A stretch of DNA of 64,000 nt, taken from contig CAYSCX010000002.1 in the NCBI GenBank assembly GCA_964429575.1, positions 122,411-186,410 of the forward strand. Reading direction: 5' to 3'. Made by a program: the position numbers and the translations under genes. Source of the DNA: CAYSCX01 sp964429575. GTDB lineage: Bacteria; Desulfobacterota; Binatia; Binatales; Binataceae. Positions 16,199-24,491 of the stretch are shown here, in pieces. A model generated the notes under the pieces. That model saw only the letters and a list, made by a program, of their open reading frames with translations. It was not told the origin of the DNA and ran no database searches. Every line of letters begins with the position of its first letter. The stretch's first letter is position 1.

Positions 16199-16951
16199 AT
16201 GTCCGGCCATTCCAAGTGGAGCTCGATCAAGCATAAGAAGGCTGCGCGCGATGCCAAGCGCGGAAAAGTCTTCACCAAGCTGATCAAGGAAATCACCATC
16301 GCCGCGCGGCTCGGCGGCGGCGACCCGAACGCAAATCCTCGCCTGCGCACCGCGATTGCGACCGCCAAGGGGCAGTCGATGCCCAATGACAACATCGACC
16401 GCGCCGTCAAGAAGGGAACCGGCGAACTTGGCGGCGACCGATTGGAAGAAGTCGTGTACGAAGGTTACGGACCTGGCGGCGCCGCAATCATAGTCGAGGC
16501 GCTGACCGACAACCGCAATCGCCTCGTCGCCGAACTGCGCAACCTGTTCACGCGCCACAGTGGAAATTTGGGCGAGACCAATTGCGTAGCGTGGATGTTC
16601 AAGAAGCGCGGCATCATCACGGTTGAGAAGGGCGCGACCGATGAGGATCGTCTCATCGAGGTCGCCCTCGAGGCCGGTGCGGACGACGTGTCGTCAAGCG
16701 ACGATTCCTACCAGGTGCTCACGCCGCTGGATAAGTTCGCGGCGGTGCGCGACGCGATCGACCGCGCCTCGATTCCAATCGCGCACGCCGAAGTCACGAT
16801 GATCCCGGATAACACGGTGCAGGTGGCGGGCTCCGCCGCATCGCAGTTGCTCAAGCTGATGGAAGAACTCGAGGATCAAGACGACGTTCAAAACGTCGCG
16901 GCGAACTTCGACATCAGCGACCAAGATATGGCTCAGTACTCCGCTGCGTAA
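16199..16951 (+). CDS. yebC: YebC/PmpR family protein
   Basis: 250 aa, exactly the family length. SGHSKWSSIKHKKAARDAKRG at the start, then TIAARLGGGDPNANPRLR, MPNDNIDRAVKKGTG and YEGYGPGG are near-invariant family motifs. YebC proteins bind DNA as regulators of ruvC and quorum sensing; a role in easing ribosome stalling has also been reported (established knowledge). Head of the conserved yebC-ruvC-ruvA-ruvB order, 42 bp before ruvC. Confidence 0.96.
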   Translation: MSGHSKWSSIKHKKAARDAKRGKVFTKLIKEITIAARLGGGDPNANPRLRTAIATAKGQSMPNDNIDRAVKKGTGELGGDRLEEVVYEGYGPGGAAIIVEALTDNRNRLVAELRNLFTRHSGNLGETNCVAWMFKKRGIITVEKGATDEDRLIEVALEAGADDVSSSDDSYQVLTPLDKFAAVRDAIDRASIPIAHAEVTMIPDNTVQVAGSAASQLLKLMEELEDQDDVQNVAANFDISDQDMAQYSAA

Positions 16952-16993
16952 CGAACATACGCGACGCGCGCGGCGGGGAAGTGGAGGTGGGGT

Positions 16994-17530
16994 ATGCGGG
17001 TGCTCGGGGTTGACCCGGGGAGCGCCGTGACCGGGTTCGGTGTGGTGGATGGCGCAGGAGGCGGGTTTCGCTACGTGTCGGCCGGAGCGATTCGTACCGA
17101 CTCACGCGAGCCGGCGCCGTTTCGTCTCAAGCAAATCCACGACGATCTGCTCGGCATCATCGATGAGTTCCACCCCGAGGCGCTGAGCCTCGAGCGCCAC
17201 TTCGTCGCGCAGAACGTGCAAAGCGCGTTTCGCATTGGCGAGGCGCGCGCGGTCGCGATGCTTGCGGCGGCGGAGCGGGGCGTCCCGCTGTTCGAATACC
17301 CGCCGGCGGAAGTGAAGCTCTCGGTCGCGGCGCATGGTCACGCTGACAAGGCGCAGGTCCGCCTGATGGTGCTGCGCACGCTTCATCTCCATCCGGCAAG
17401 CGAATTCGCCGCCGACGCGACCGACGCGCTGGCCCTCGCGATCTGCCATGCCGGCCGTGCCCGCGCCGCAGCACCGATCGCAGCGATCGATCGCCGGCGC
17501 GCCGCCGCGCCCAGGACGCGTGTACGATGA
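16994..17530 (+). CDS. ruvC: Holliday junction resolvase RuvC
   Basis: 178 aa. RuvC is the endonuclease that cuts Holliday junctions moved by RuvAB. The RNase-H-like acidic residues appear in LGVDPGSAVTGFG (Asp), LSLERHFVAQNVQSA (Glu) and DATDALALAICH (C-terminal Asp pair). ATG 16994 follows GGAGGTGGGGT. The stop overlaps the ruvA start (ATGA at 17527), indicating translational coupling. Confidence 0.96.
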   Translation: MRVLGVDPGSAVTGFGVVDGAGGGFRYVSAGAIRTDSREPAPFRLKQIHDDLLGIIDEFHPEALSLERHFVAQNVQSAFRIGEARAVAMLAAAERGVPLFEYPPAEVKLSVAAHGHADKAQVRLMVLRTLHLHPASEFAADATDALALAICHAGRARAAAPIAAIDRRRAAAPRTRVR

Positions 17531-18159
17531 TCGCGACTCTCTCGGGTACGGTAATCGCGCGTGAGGCGGGCAAAGTCGTGCTCGATGTCGCGGGCGTCGG
17601 TTACGAAGTCTTCATCTCGCTGGCGACCTTCTATCGAGTGCCGTCGGTCGGGTCCGCAGCGATGCTCTACACGCGCCAGGTGGTCCGCGAAGACGCGATA
17701 CTGCTCTATGGATTCGCCGACCCCGCCGAGAAGCACGCGTTCGACCTGTTGATTCAGGTGCAGCACGTCGGGCCGAAGCACGCGCTGTCGATTCTTTCGG
17801 TCATGTCGCCCGACGATCTCGCGGCCGCGATCGCACGCGCGGACGTGCATCGGCTCGATGCCGTCCCGGGCGTCGGCACCAAACTCGCGGAGCGCGTGGT
17901 GCGCGAGATGAGAGAAAAGGTCGGCGAACTTCGAACTGCGGGCGCGCAAATCGGAAATGGCAAGGGCGCCGCTGCCGATGGCGTGACTGCGAATGGCGGG
18001 CCGCCTGATGATGCCGTCTCGGCGCTCATCAACCTTGGCATCAAACCGGCCGAAGCGCGCCGGGCTGTGGATTCCGTGCTTGCCGATGAATCCTCGTCAG
18101 CGGACGATCTCGAAGCGACCATTCGAAAGTCGCTCGCGATGATCTTCAGTGAGAAGTGA
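17527..18159 (+). CDS. ruvA: Holliday junction branch migration subunit RuvA
   Basis: 210 aa with the three RuvA domains: N-terminal OB fold (MIATLSGTVIAREAGKVVLDVAGVGYEV), central double helix-hairpin-helix (LIQVQHVGPKHALSIL; LDAVPGVGTKLAERVV) and the flexible-linked C-terminal three-helix domain (DAVSALINLGIKPAEARRAV) that contacts RuvB. It recognises four-way junctions. Overlaps ruvC upstream and ruvB downstream by four bases each. Confidence 0.96.
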   Translation: MIATLSGTVIAREAGKVVLDVAGVGYEVFISLATFYRVPSVGSAAMLYTRQVVREDAILLYGFADPAEKHAFDLLIQVQHVGPKHALSILSVMSPDDLAAAIARADVHRLDAVPGVGTKLAERVVREMREKVGELRTAGAQIGNGKGAAADGVTANGGPPDDAVSALINLGIKPAEARRAVDSVLADESSSADDLEATIRKSLAMIFSEK

Positions 18160-19217
18160 AGGACCGCGAAAATTTGACTGAGGTCGCCAAGCGCACGCGC
18201 CGCGCGCCGGCCCAGGTTCGTGCCGCAACGCCGTTGCCGGTCGAGGAGGAGCGCACCTTCGATCTATCGCTGCGCCCCAAGACACTCGGTGAATTCGTCG
18301 GGCAGGAGCGCGTCAAGAAAATCCTCGGCATGTCGATAGAGGCTGCACGAAAACGCGGCGAGGTGCTCGACCACGTTCTCTTCTCGGGGCCGCCCGGGCT
18401 CGGCAAGACTTCACTCGCCCACATCATCGCGCGCGAGCTCGGCGTGAACCTGCGCTCGACCTCCGGACCCGCGGTCGAACGCGCCGCGGACCTGGCCGCG
18501 ATCGTCGCGGACCTCGCCGAAGGCGACGTGCTTTTCATCGATGAGATCCACCGGCTCCAGCGGGCGGTTGAAGAGATCCTGTATCCCGCGATGGAAGATT
18601 TCGAACTCAACATCGTTGTCGGCAAGGGCATCGGCGCGCGCACGATGAAGCTCGCCGTCAAGCCGTTCACGATGGTCGGCGCGACCACCCGCTCGGGCTT
18701 GCTGAGTTCACCGCTGCGCGATCGATTTGGCCAGCACTTCCATCTCGACTTCTACGAACACCCGGAGTTGCAGGAGATCGTGCGCCGCTCGGCGAAATTG
18801 TTGGGCGTGCATATCGATGGCGATGGCGCGGCCGAGATTTCCTCGCGCGCGCGCGGCACGCCGCGCATCGCGAACCGGCTGCTCCGCCGTGTGCGCGACT
18901 TTGCGCAAGTCAACGAGGCCGCGGTGGTCGGCCGCGATGTAGCATTGGGCGCCCTCGAACTTCTCGAGATCGACGCGGCCGGTTTCGACAAGATGGATCG
19001 CGCCATCCTCGCGGCGATTATTGACAAGTTTGACGGCGGCCCGGTCGGCGTGGAGAGCCTCGCTGCCGCGGTGGGCGAGGAATCCGACACCATCGAGGAA
19101 GTTTACGAACCCTTCATGTTGCAGGAAGGCTTCCTCGCGCGAACTTCTCGAGGCCGCGTCGCGACGCAGCGCGCCTACACACACCTCGGCCGCTCCCGCC
19201 GCGGCGCGCTGCTGTAG
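18156..19217 (+). CDS. ruvB: Holliday junction branch migration ATPase RuvB
   Basis: 353 aa. AAA+ motor of branch migration: Walker A GPPGLGKTSL, Walker B FIDEIHRL, sensor GATTRSGLLSSPLRDRF, and a C-terminal winged helix ending VATQRAYTHLGRSRR. Start GTG 18156 overlaps the ruvA stop. The last 60 bases, including the stop, are repeated at 19940-19999 with seven mismatches, so the present 3' end may have been exchanged during integration of the following insert. Confidence 0.97.
   Translation: MKDRENLTEVAKRTRRAPAQVRAATPLPVEEERTFDLSLRPKTLGEFVGQERVKKILGMSIEAARKRGEVLDHVLFSGPPGLGKTSLAHIIARELGVNLRSTSGPAVERAADLAAIVADLAEGDVLFIDEIHRLQRAVEEILYPAMEDFELNIVVGKGIGARTMKLAVKPFTMVGATTRSGLLSSPLRDRFGQHFHLDFYEHPELQEIVRRSAKLLGVHIDGDGAAEISSRARGTPRIANRLLRRVRDFAQVNEAAVVGRDVALGALELLEIDAAGFDKMDRAILAAIIDKFDGGPVGVESLAAAVGEESDTIEEVYEPFMLQEGFLARTSRGRVATQRAYTHLGRSRRGALL
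19158..19217 (+). repeat. Direct repeat, left copy (3' end of ruvB)
   Basis: These 60 bases encode the last 19 residues of RuvB and its stop. The right copy at 19940-19999 matches at 53 of 60 positions by manual alignment and is also readable as VVTQRAYAHPGRSRRGRLL-stop. Such pairs arise when an element inserts at a gene's 3' end and restores it. Confidence 0.8.
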
Positions 19218-19259
19218 GTAGGTGATAGCTCTCGGGCACTTAGGCTCCTACAATGCGTG

Positions 19260-19901
19260 ATGACTTGGCGCTTTGCCATGAGCAACACCGGTGGTCGCTT
19301 CCGAGTCGAGAAAGCCGCGCACCCCGTTGTGTTCTTTGTGCTCTACGGTACTGCCCTGCAACACTATGTAGCCGCACGTGTATCGCTCGTAGAAGGACTT
19401 GTTGACTCCGGACTGTTGCTTAGCCACCAAGCGATAGAGGCCATTCTCAAGGCCACTTGGCGATTATTCCCGGAGCATGGCAAGCCCCTGAAGAAGCACC
19501 ATCTTGTCGGTTTGATCAAGCGGCTGGCAGCGTTTGTGCCCGCGATGAATCCATTTCTAGAGAGAGAAGGAATGCGGGAGTTTCTGGAGCACCTGTCGCG
19601 CGCATACGACTTCCACCGGTACGGGGAGAGCGTAGCCGAAATCTCCACCGGAGTCGTTCTGCCGCGTGTTGATGAAGTGATGCACGACCTGCGAGAAGTA
19701 TACTTGCGTATCATCGGAGCGGAGGACGTCCGCCTTTACGTGCCGCGGTCGCTCCATGAGTCGTTCCTTCGCGACAACCGATACTTCACCACCGGTGACA
19801 TTAGCGCGAGCGTTTTTGCCAAGTATCCTCTCAAACTCGACGCGAGTTTCGAGGATTTCGAGTGGACCGGAATCAAGACTTCGGAGGGGAGTCGCAGCTA
19901 G
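19260..19901 (+). CDS. HEPN-like domain protein
   Basis: 213 aa from ATG 19260; a GTG at 19257 and ATG at 19278 are alternatives. The segment LLLSHQAIEAILKATWRLF ... KKHHLVGLIKRL follows the HEPN pattern (helix with E-x3-K, then a helix starting K/T-x-H-x-L) seen in nucleotide- or RNA-related toxin and abortive-infection proteins. A strict R-x4-6-H catalytic motif was not found, so it may be non-nuclease. The C-terminal half is unfamiliar. The gene is bracketed by the ruvB 3'-end repeats and more AT-rich than its neighbours (31 G+C in the 60 bases at 19381), signs of recent arrival. Confidence 0.6.
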   Translation: MTWRFAMSNTGGRFRVEKAAHPVVFFVLYGTALQHYVAARVSLVEGLVDSGLLLSHQAIEAILKATWRLFPEHGKPLKKHHLVGLIKRLAAFVPAMNPFLEREGMREFLEHLSRAYDFHRYGESVAEISTGVVLPRVDEVMHDLREVYLRIIGAEDVRLYVPRSLHESFLRDNRYFTTGDISASVFAKYPLKLDASFEDFEWTGIKTSEGSRS

Positions 19902-19939
19902 TGTCCTCCGGATCGACACTGATGCTGGCGAGACCTAGC

Positions 19940-19999
19940 GTCGTGACGCAGCGCGCCTATGCGCACCCCGGCCGCTCCCGCCGCGGCAGGCTGCTGTAG
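19940..19999 (+). repeat. Direct repeat, right copy (ruvB 3'-end relic)
   Basis: It matches 19158-19217 at 53 of 60 positions, stop codon included. It has no upstream ruvB sequence, so it is a relic of a displaced gene end. The differences are mostly synonymous or conservative in the RuvB frame, as expected if both copies were once selected coding sequence. Confidence 0.8.
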
Positions 20000-20029
20000 G
20001 CTGCGAGCTCGACGGAACCCTGCTGCTCG

Positions 20030-20977
20030 GTGACGTTGGCGTGGCTAACACACGCGCCTATCATCTTGGTCATCGCGATCCAGGGGGTCAGATCATCAAA
20101 AAAGGGGAAGGGCCCAGAGTTTTTACGCTTCTGCAGACCGATCATCGACGAGTTGCGAGGGCGTGGAGGTTCAGGCACTGCCAGCGAAGTAATTGACGCA
20201 GTAATCGAGCGGCTCAAAATTCCGGAGACAGAGCAGAAGGCGACGCTGAAAAACGGAACATCTCGCCTCGCAAATCAAGTCGCGTGGGCGCGGTTCTATT
20301 TGGTGCGGGGAGGCTACATCGATTCCTCGGAGCGTGGGGTCTGGACCCTTTCGGATAAGGGCACGAAATCAGACCTCTCCGATGATCAGGTTTTGAAGCT
20401 CTTTAAGGAGGTCCACGATGAGATCGACCGTCTGCGCGAAATTCGAACAAGCGAAGATCGATCCGTTGAACCATCCGACGAGGAATCACCGTCGGTAGGA
20501 CCGACGCCCGATCACAGAGCGAGCCTCTTGAGCCTGCTCCTAGAGCTGCCGCCTAGCGGCTTTGAACGTCTCTGCCAGCGAGTGCTCCGCGAAGCTGGCT
20601 TCGAGCAAGTGATCGTGACCGGCCGTTCGGGCGACGGCGGAATAGACGGGCACGGTGTCCTACAACTGAACCCATTCGTAACGTTCAAGGTCATGTTTCA
20701 GTGCAAACGATACCGAGGATCTGTCGGCGCGTCGCAGGTTCGTGACTTTCGTGGCGCAATGATGGGCCGCGCAGAGAAAGGAATAATCCTAACCACCGGC
20801 GCATTTACGGTGGACGCATTGCGAGAAGCGCGCAGGGACGGCGTTCCCCCGATCGAACTCGTCGACGGAACCAAACTCATAGAAATGTTCGAAAATCTTC
20901 ATTTGGGATTGCGGCCCAAGAAAGCGTACGAAATCGACCTCGGTTTCTTCGAGCCCTTTCGCGCGCTGGACGAGTAA
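20030..20977 (+). CDS. Mrr-type restriction endonuclease
   Basis: 315 aa from GTG 20030; the exact start is uncertain because no ribosome site is clear. Residues ~30-110 look like the Mrr N-terminal winged helix (FLRFCRPIIDELR ... GTSRLANQVAWARFYLVRGGYI...GVWTLSDKG). Residues ~165-280 form the Mrr catalytic domain with GDGGIDGHG (D206) and FQCKRY (Q224, K226), the PD-(D/E)xK variant that cuts modified DNA. No methyltransferase is beside it, as usual for type IV enzymes. It lies directly after the HEPN insert and is very AT-rich near its end (26 G+C in the 60 bases at 20881). Confidence 0.85.
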   Translation: MTLAWLTHAPIILVIAIQGVRSSKKGKGPEFLRFCRPIIDELRGRGGSGTASEVIDAVIERLKIPETEQKATLKNGTSRLANQVAWARFYLVRGGYIDSSERGVWTLSDKGTKSDLSDDQVLKLFKEVHDEIDRLREIRTSEDRSVEPSDEESPSVGPTPDHRASLLSLLLELPPSGFERLCQRVLREAGFEQVIVTGRSGDGGIDGHGVLQLNPFVTFKVMFQCKRYRGSVGASQVRDFRGAMMGRAEKGIILTTGAFTVDALREARRDGVPPIELVDGTKLIEMFENLHLGLRPKKAYEIDLGFFEPFRALDE

Positions 20978-20996
20978 TCGATCGTTCCGAGGAACG

Positions 20997-21704
20997 ATGG
21001 CCAAGATTACTGTCCTCCAGCACCACCCCGTCGAGAATCTCGGCACGATCGCCGAGGCGCTGGAGACCGCGGCGCATGTCTGGCAGTATGTTCGCACCTA
21101 CGAGAACCAGCCCGTGCCCAAGGAGATGAAGGGCGCGGGTGGATTGATCGTGATGGGCGGGCCGCAGTCGGTCTATCGTGAAGATCGGTTCCCGACCCTG
21201 CGCGACGAACTCGCACTAATCGAGGCCGCGCTGCGCGACAACAAGCCCATCCTCGGTGTCTGCCTCGGCGCTCAAATCGTCGCGCACGCGCTTGGCGCGA
21301 AGGTGACGAAGAATCCGGCGGGCAAGGAAATCGGCTGGCACGCCTCGCGGCTCGAATCCGCCGCACACGACGATCTACTCTTTCACGGCCTGCCGGGAAC
21401 ATTCACGCCGTTTCACTGGCACGGCGACATTTTCGACGTGCCGACTGGCGCCGTCTCGTTGTCATCGTCGGACAAGACGCCCTGCCAAGCGTACCGCTTC
21501 CGCGAGAACGTGTACGCACTGCAGTTCCATCTCGAATCGACGCGCACCAACGTCGCTGCGATGGCCGAGGCGTTCGCGCGAGAACTCGAGAAGGAAAAGA
21601 TCGACGGCGCACAGATGCTCGCCGATTGCGCGAGGCAACTTCCGGAGCTCGAGCGAATCGGAGCGCTGGTGTTCGCGCGCTGGGCAGAAATGGTCGTAGG
21701 ATAA
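20997..21704 (+). CDS. Class I glutamine amidotransferase-like protein
   Basis: 235 aa. Triad of a class I amidotransferase: Cys89 in GVCLGAQ, His178 and Glu180 in QFHLES. The N-terminus ITVLQHHPVENLGTIAEAL and MGGPQSVYRED match the stand-alone GMP-synthase-like group that often acts on gamma-glutamyl compounds. No synthetase domain is attached. ATG 20997 is 19 bp after the Mrr stop. Substrate unknown. Confidence 0.88.
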   Translation: MAKITVLQHHPVENLGTIAEALETAAHVWQYVRTYENQPVPKEMKGAGGLIVMGGPQSVYREDRFPTLRDELALIEAALRDNKPILGVCLGAQIVAHALGAKVTKNPAGKEIGWHASRLESAAHDDLLFHGLPGTFTPFHWHGDIFDVPTGAVSLSSSDKTPCQAYRFRENVYALQFHLESTRTNVAAMAEAFARELEKEKIDGAQMLADCARQLPELERIGALVFARWAEMVVG

Positions 21705-21747
21705 AACCAAATCGCGGCGCACATTCAGTCGCATGCCGGGAGGCAAC

Positions 21748-22806
21748 ATGACCGATCGAGAGAAGGCCGGAGCGCTGGCACGTCAGGTGGGCGTGGACTT
21801 CGGCGCGGCGCTGACTGTCGCGCTGGCATATATCGGCGATCGTCTCGGGATATTCAAAGCGCTGGCGCAGGGGATGCGGCTGACGACCACGCAATTGTCC
21901 GAGCGCACCGCGCTCAACGAGCGCTACCTTCGCGAATGGGCGTCGACGATGGCCGCCGCCGGATACATCGAATACGACCCGCGCAACGAAACCTTCAGCA
22001 TGAGTCGCGAGCAGGTGCAGGTGCTGGTCGAGGACCGCAACGTCGTTTCGATGGTGGGAACCTTTCAATACGCGGTCGCCTGCTACCGGCAGCTCCCCAA
22101 GCTGACCGAGGCGTTCAAGCACGGCGGCGGCGTACCGTTTGCGGACTTCGCGCCCGAGATCGTCGAGGCGATCGAGCGCATGTTTCAGGGCGGCTATGAG
22201 ACCTGGGTGGCGCAGCAATGGATTCCCGCACTGCCGGACATCGATGAACGTCTGCGCGCGGGAGGCGACGCCGCTGACGTCGGCTGCGGCGCCGGCCAGT
22301 GTCTGATTCCCGTCGCGTTGGCCTACCCCAAGTCGCGCTTTGTTGGCTACGACGTTGACACCACGTCGATCACACGTGCACGCGAGAAGGCAGCAGGCGC
22401 GGGCGCCTCCGATCACGTCACGTTTCAGCAGGTCGCCGCGGAGGCGCTGCCCGCGGATGGGCGCTTCGACCTGGTCATGGCATTCAACTGCATCCACGAC
22501 ATGGCGAATCCGCGGGGCGCGCTGGCGGGTATCCGGCGGGCGCTCAAGCCCAGCGGAGCGCTAATGTGGTCCGAGGCGGATGCGTCGGACCGGCTGGAAG
22601 ACAATCTCAACCCGCGAGGACGTTCCTTCTATGCAGCAAGCACGATGCACTGCATGACGGTGTCGCTCGCGCAGGGCGGCGAGGGGTTGGGCGTCGTGGT
22701 TGGAGAGCGGCGTGCGCGCAAGATGGCGAACGAGGCCGGCTTCTCGAAATTCGAACGCCTACCGATCGAAAATCCGTTCCATCAAATCTTTGTTGCGCGG
22801 CCGTAG
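21748..22806 (+). CDS. SAM-dependent methyltransferase with N-terminal winged helix
   Basis: 352 aa from ATG 21748, preceded by GGGAGG at ideal spacing; ATG 21733 is less likely. N-terminal dimerisation/winged-helix part (LTTTQLSERTALNERYLREW ... AAGYIEYD) and a Rossmann methyltransferase with motif I ADVGCGAGQCLIPVA and an acidic motif II GYDVD. This is the layout of the Rv2258c-like small-molecule methyltransferases. Acceptor unknown. Convergent with the P450 gene. Confidence 0.87.
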   Translation: MTDREKAGALARQVGVDFGAALTVALAYIGDRLGIFKALAQGMRLTTTQLSERTALNERYLREWASTMAAAGYIEYDPRNETFSMSREQVQVLVEDRNVVSMVGTFQYAVACYRQLPKLTEAFKHGGGVPFADFAPEIVEAIERMFQGGYETWVAQQWIPALPDIDERLRAGGDAADVGCGAGQCLIPVALAYPKSRFVGYDVDTTSITRAREKAAGAGASDHVTFQQVAAEALPADGRFDLVMAFNCIHDMANPRGALAGIRRALKPSGALMWSEADASDRLEDNLNPRGRSFYAASTMHCMTVSLAQGGEGLGVVVGERRARKMANEAGFSKFERLPIENPFHQIFVARP

Positions 22807-22843
22807 GTCACCGCGCGAGCGTCATCGACACGCCACTACGCCA

Positions 22844-24082
22844 CTACGCTGCGACGCGGGCGGCGCGCGTCGGCTTGAAGCGCACCGGCATGTGCTTGAT
22901 TCCCGCGACAAAGTTCGAGCGCAGCTTCTCGACCGGACCCGCCAATTCGAGGTCGCCCATCCGCCGCATCGCTTCCTCAATCATCACGCGCAATTCGAGT
23001 CGCGCCAGATGCGCTCCGATGCAGAAGTGCTCGCCGTGGCCGAATGCGAGGTGGTCGTTCGGCGTTCGCCCGGCGTCGAACTTGAACGGATCCTTGAAGA
23101 TTTCTTCGTCGCGATTCGCCGAAGCGTTCCACACCACGACCTTGTCACCCGCATGAATCTTCTGCCCGCGAAGCTCGGCATCTTGTCGTGCGGTGCGCAG
23201 GATGTGCGTCACGGGGCTCGTCCAGCGCAGGAACTCTTCGATGGTTGATGCGAGCAAGGCGGGGCTCTGCTTGAGGCGCGCGCGTTCACCCGGATTCTGG
23301 ATCAGCGCCAGCATCCCGCCAGACGTCGCGTTGCGCGTGGTCTCTTGCCCGCCGATGATCAGCAGGAAAGCGTTGAACAGGATCTCGAGATCGTTCAGGT
23401 TCACGCCGTCAACCAGCCCGTGCGCGAGCGCGCTGATAAGGTCATCGCCGGGGCGTTTGCGCCGCTCATCGATGAGCTTCGAGAAGTAGCTGAAGAACTG
23501 CGCCTGCGCGTAGGAGCCGGTTTCCATCGCGGTGCGCGACTGCTGGTACTCGGGATCTTCCGTGCCGATGGACATGTTGCCAAGCATGAACATCGTGTCC
23601 CAATGCTCGCGCGGAATGCCCATCATCTCGCAGATGACCGCAGTGGGTAATTTTGCGGCGACATCGACCACGAAGTCGCACTCGCCGCGGTCAACCACCG
23701 AGTCGATTATCTCACTCGCGATCCGCCTCACGTGCGGCTCATAAGGCATCACTGCGTGGGGCGTGAAGCGATCGCTGATCACCTTGCGGATTTTCTGATG
23801 ACGCGGCGGGTCGGTCGTGATCATCATCATGCCGAACCCGGCATTGTCGGTGGTCGCGATGTCGTTGAACTGCAGCGCGATTCCACGCTCCGAGCTGTAC
23901 TGTCTCGGATCGTGATAGACCTCCATCGCGGTGTTGTAAGTGGTAACCGCCCAGAATCCCCGGCGGCTGCCCTTTTCGTGCCAGTACACTGGCGCCTCGC
24001 GCCTGAGCACCGTCCACATTTCGTGTGGATCATTGCGTACGAAGAAATCGAGGTCGGTCAGATCAATGTCGTTGAGCTTCAT
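22844..24082 (-). CDS. Cytochrome P450
   Basis: 412 aa, a soluble bacterial P450. Heme-binding FGHGEHFCIGAHLAR (thiolate Cys354), ExxR in EEFLRW, and an I-helix oxygen-activation motif IIGGQETTRN. Sequences such as ISDRFTPHAV and MMMITTDPPRHQK fit the CYP families that hydroxylate terpenoid, steroid or fatty-acid substrates; a precise family cannot be set. It is downstream of, and 18 bp from, a ferredoxin on the same strand that likely supplies electrons. Confidence 0.95.
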   Translation of the reverse strand: MKLNDIDLTDLDFFVRNDPHEMWTVLRREAPVYWHEKGSRRGFWAVTTYNTAMEVYHDPRQYSSERGIALQFNDIATTDNAGFGMMMITTDPPRHQKIRKVISDRFTPHAVMPYEPHVRRIASEIIDSVVDRGECDFVVDVAAKLPTAVICEMMGIPREHWDTMFMLGNMSIGTEDPEYQQSRTAMETGSYAQAQFFSYFSKLIDERRKRPGDDLISALAHGLVDGVNLNDLEILFNAFLLIIGGQETTRNATSGGMLALIQNPGERARLKQSPALLASTIEEFLRWTSPVTHILRTARQDAELRGQKIHAGDKVVVWNASANRDEEIFKDPFKFDAGRTPNDHLAFGHGEHFCIGAHLARLELRVMIEEAMRRMGDLELAGPVEKLRSNFVAGIKHMPVRFKPTRAARVAA

Positions 24083-24100
24083 TTCTCTTCTCGGCGTCGC

Positions 24101-24295
24101 CTAGTCCTCGACGATCGTTAGGGCCTGCTTGGGGCAGAGCCGCACGGCGTTCAGGACTTTTGCGCGCAATGCTTCGGGCGGTCGTTCTTGGAGGACGTGG
24201 AGGCGATCGTCGGCGCGCACCTCGAAAACCTCCGGCGCAACTTCCATACAGCGCGCGTTGCTTTCGCAGAGGTCCCAATTAACGACGACTTTCAT
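24101..24295 (-). CDS. [3Fe-4S]-type ferredoxin, P450 redox partner
   Basis: 64 aa. Three conserved cysteines, C10 and C16 (DLCESNARC) and C54 followed by Pro (RLCP), are the spacing of actinobacterial/P450-type [3Fe-4S] ferredoxins; the position that would hold a fourth cluster cysteine is not Cys. ATG 24295 has GGAGGG upstream. It precedes the P450 in an apparent two-gene operon. A reductase is not encoded nearby. Confidence 0.92.
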   Translation of the reverse strand: MKVVVNWDLCESNARCMEVAPEVFEVRADDRLHVLQERPPEALRAKVLNAVRLCPKQALTIVED

Positions 24296-24491
24296 GACTC
24301 ACCCTCCCGTGCCGGTCTCGGGCGCGCCCAATGTTAGGGGATTTTCACGGCTGTGCCCAATGGTCGAAAATGGCGGCCCGGTCAGCGCCATGCGCCCTCG
24401 ATATCGAGCAATTTGCGCTTGCGCTCAAGGCCCCAGCGGTAGCCGGTGAGCGAGCCGTTCGCTCCGGCCGCGCGCCCGAGATCGCGGCCGG

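Noticed and set aside
24382..24491. Possible remnant gene after the acyl-CoA dehydrogenase (minus strand, ends GYRWGLERKRKLLDIEG)
   Set aside because: It looks protein-like for about 35 residues, but it overlaps the dehydrogenase, has no start of its own and matches no family I can name.
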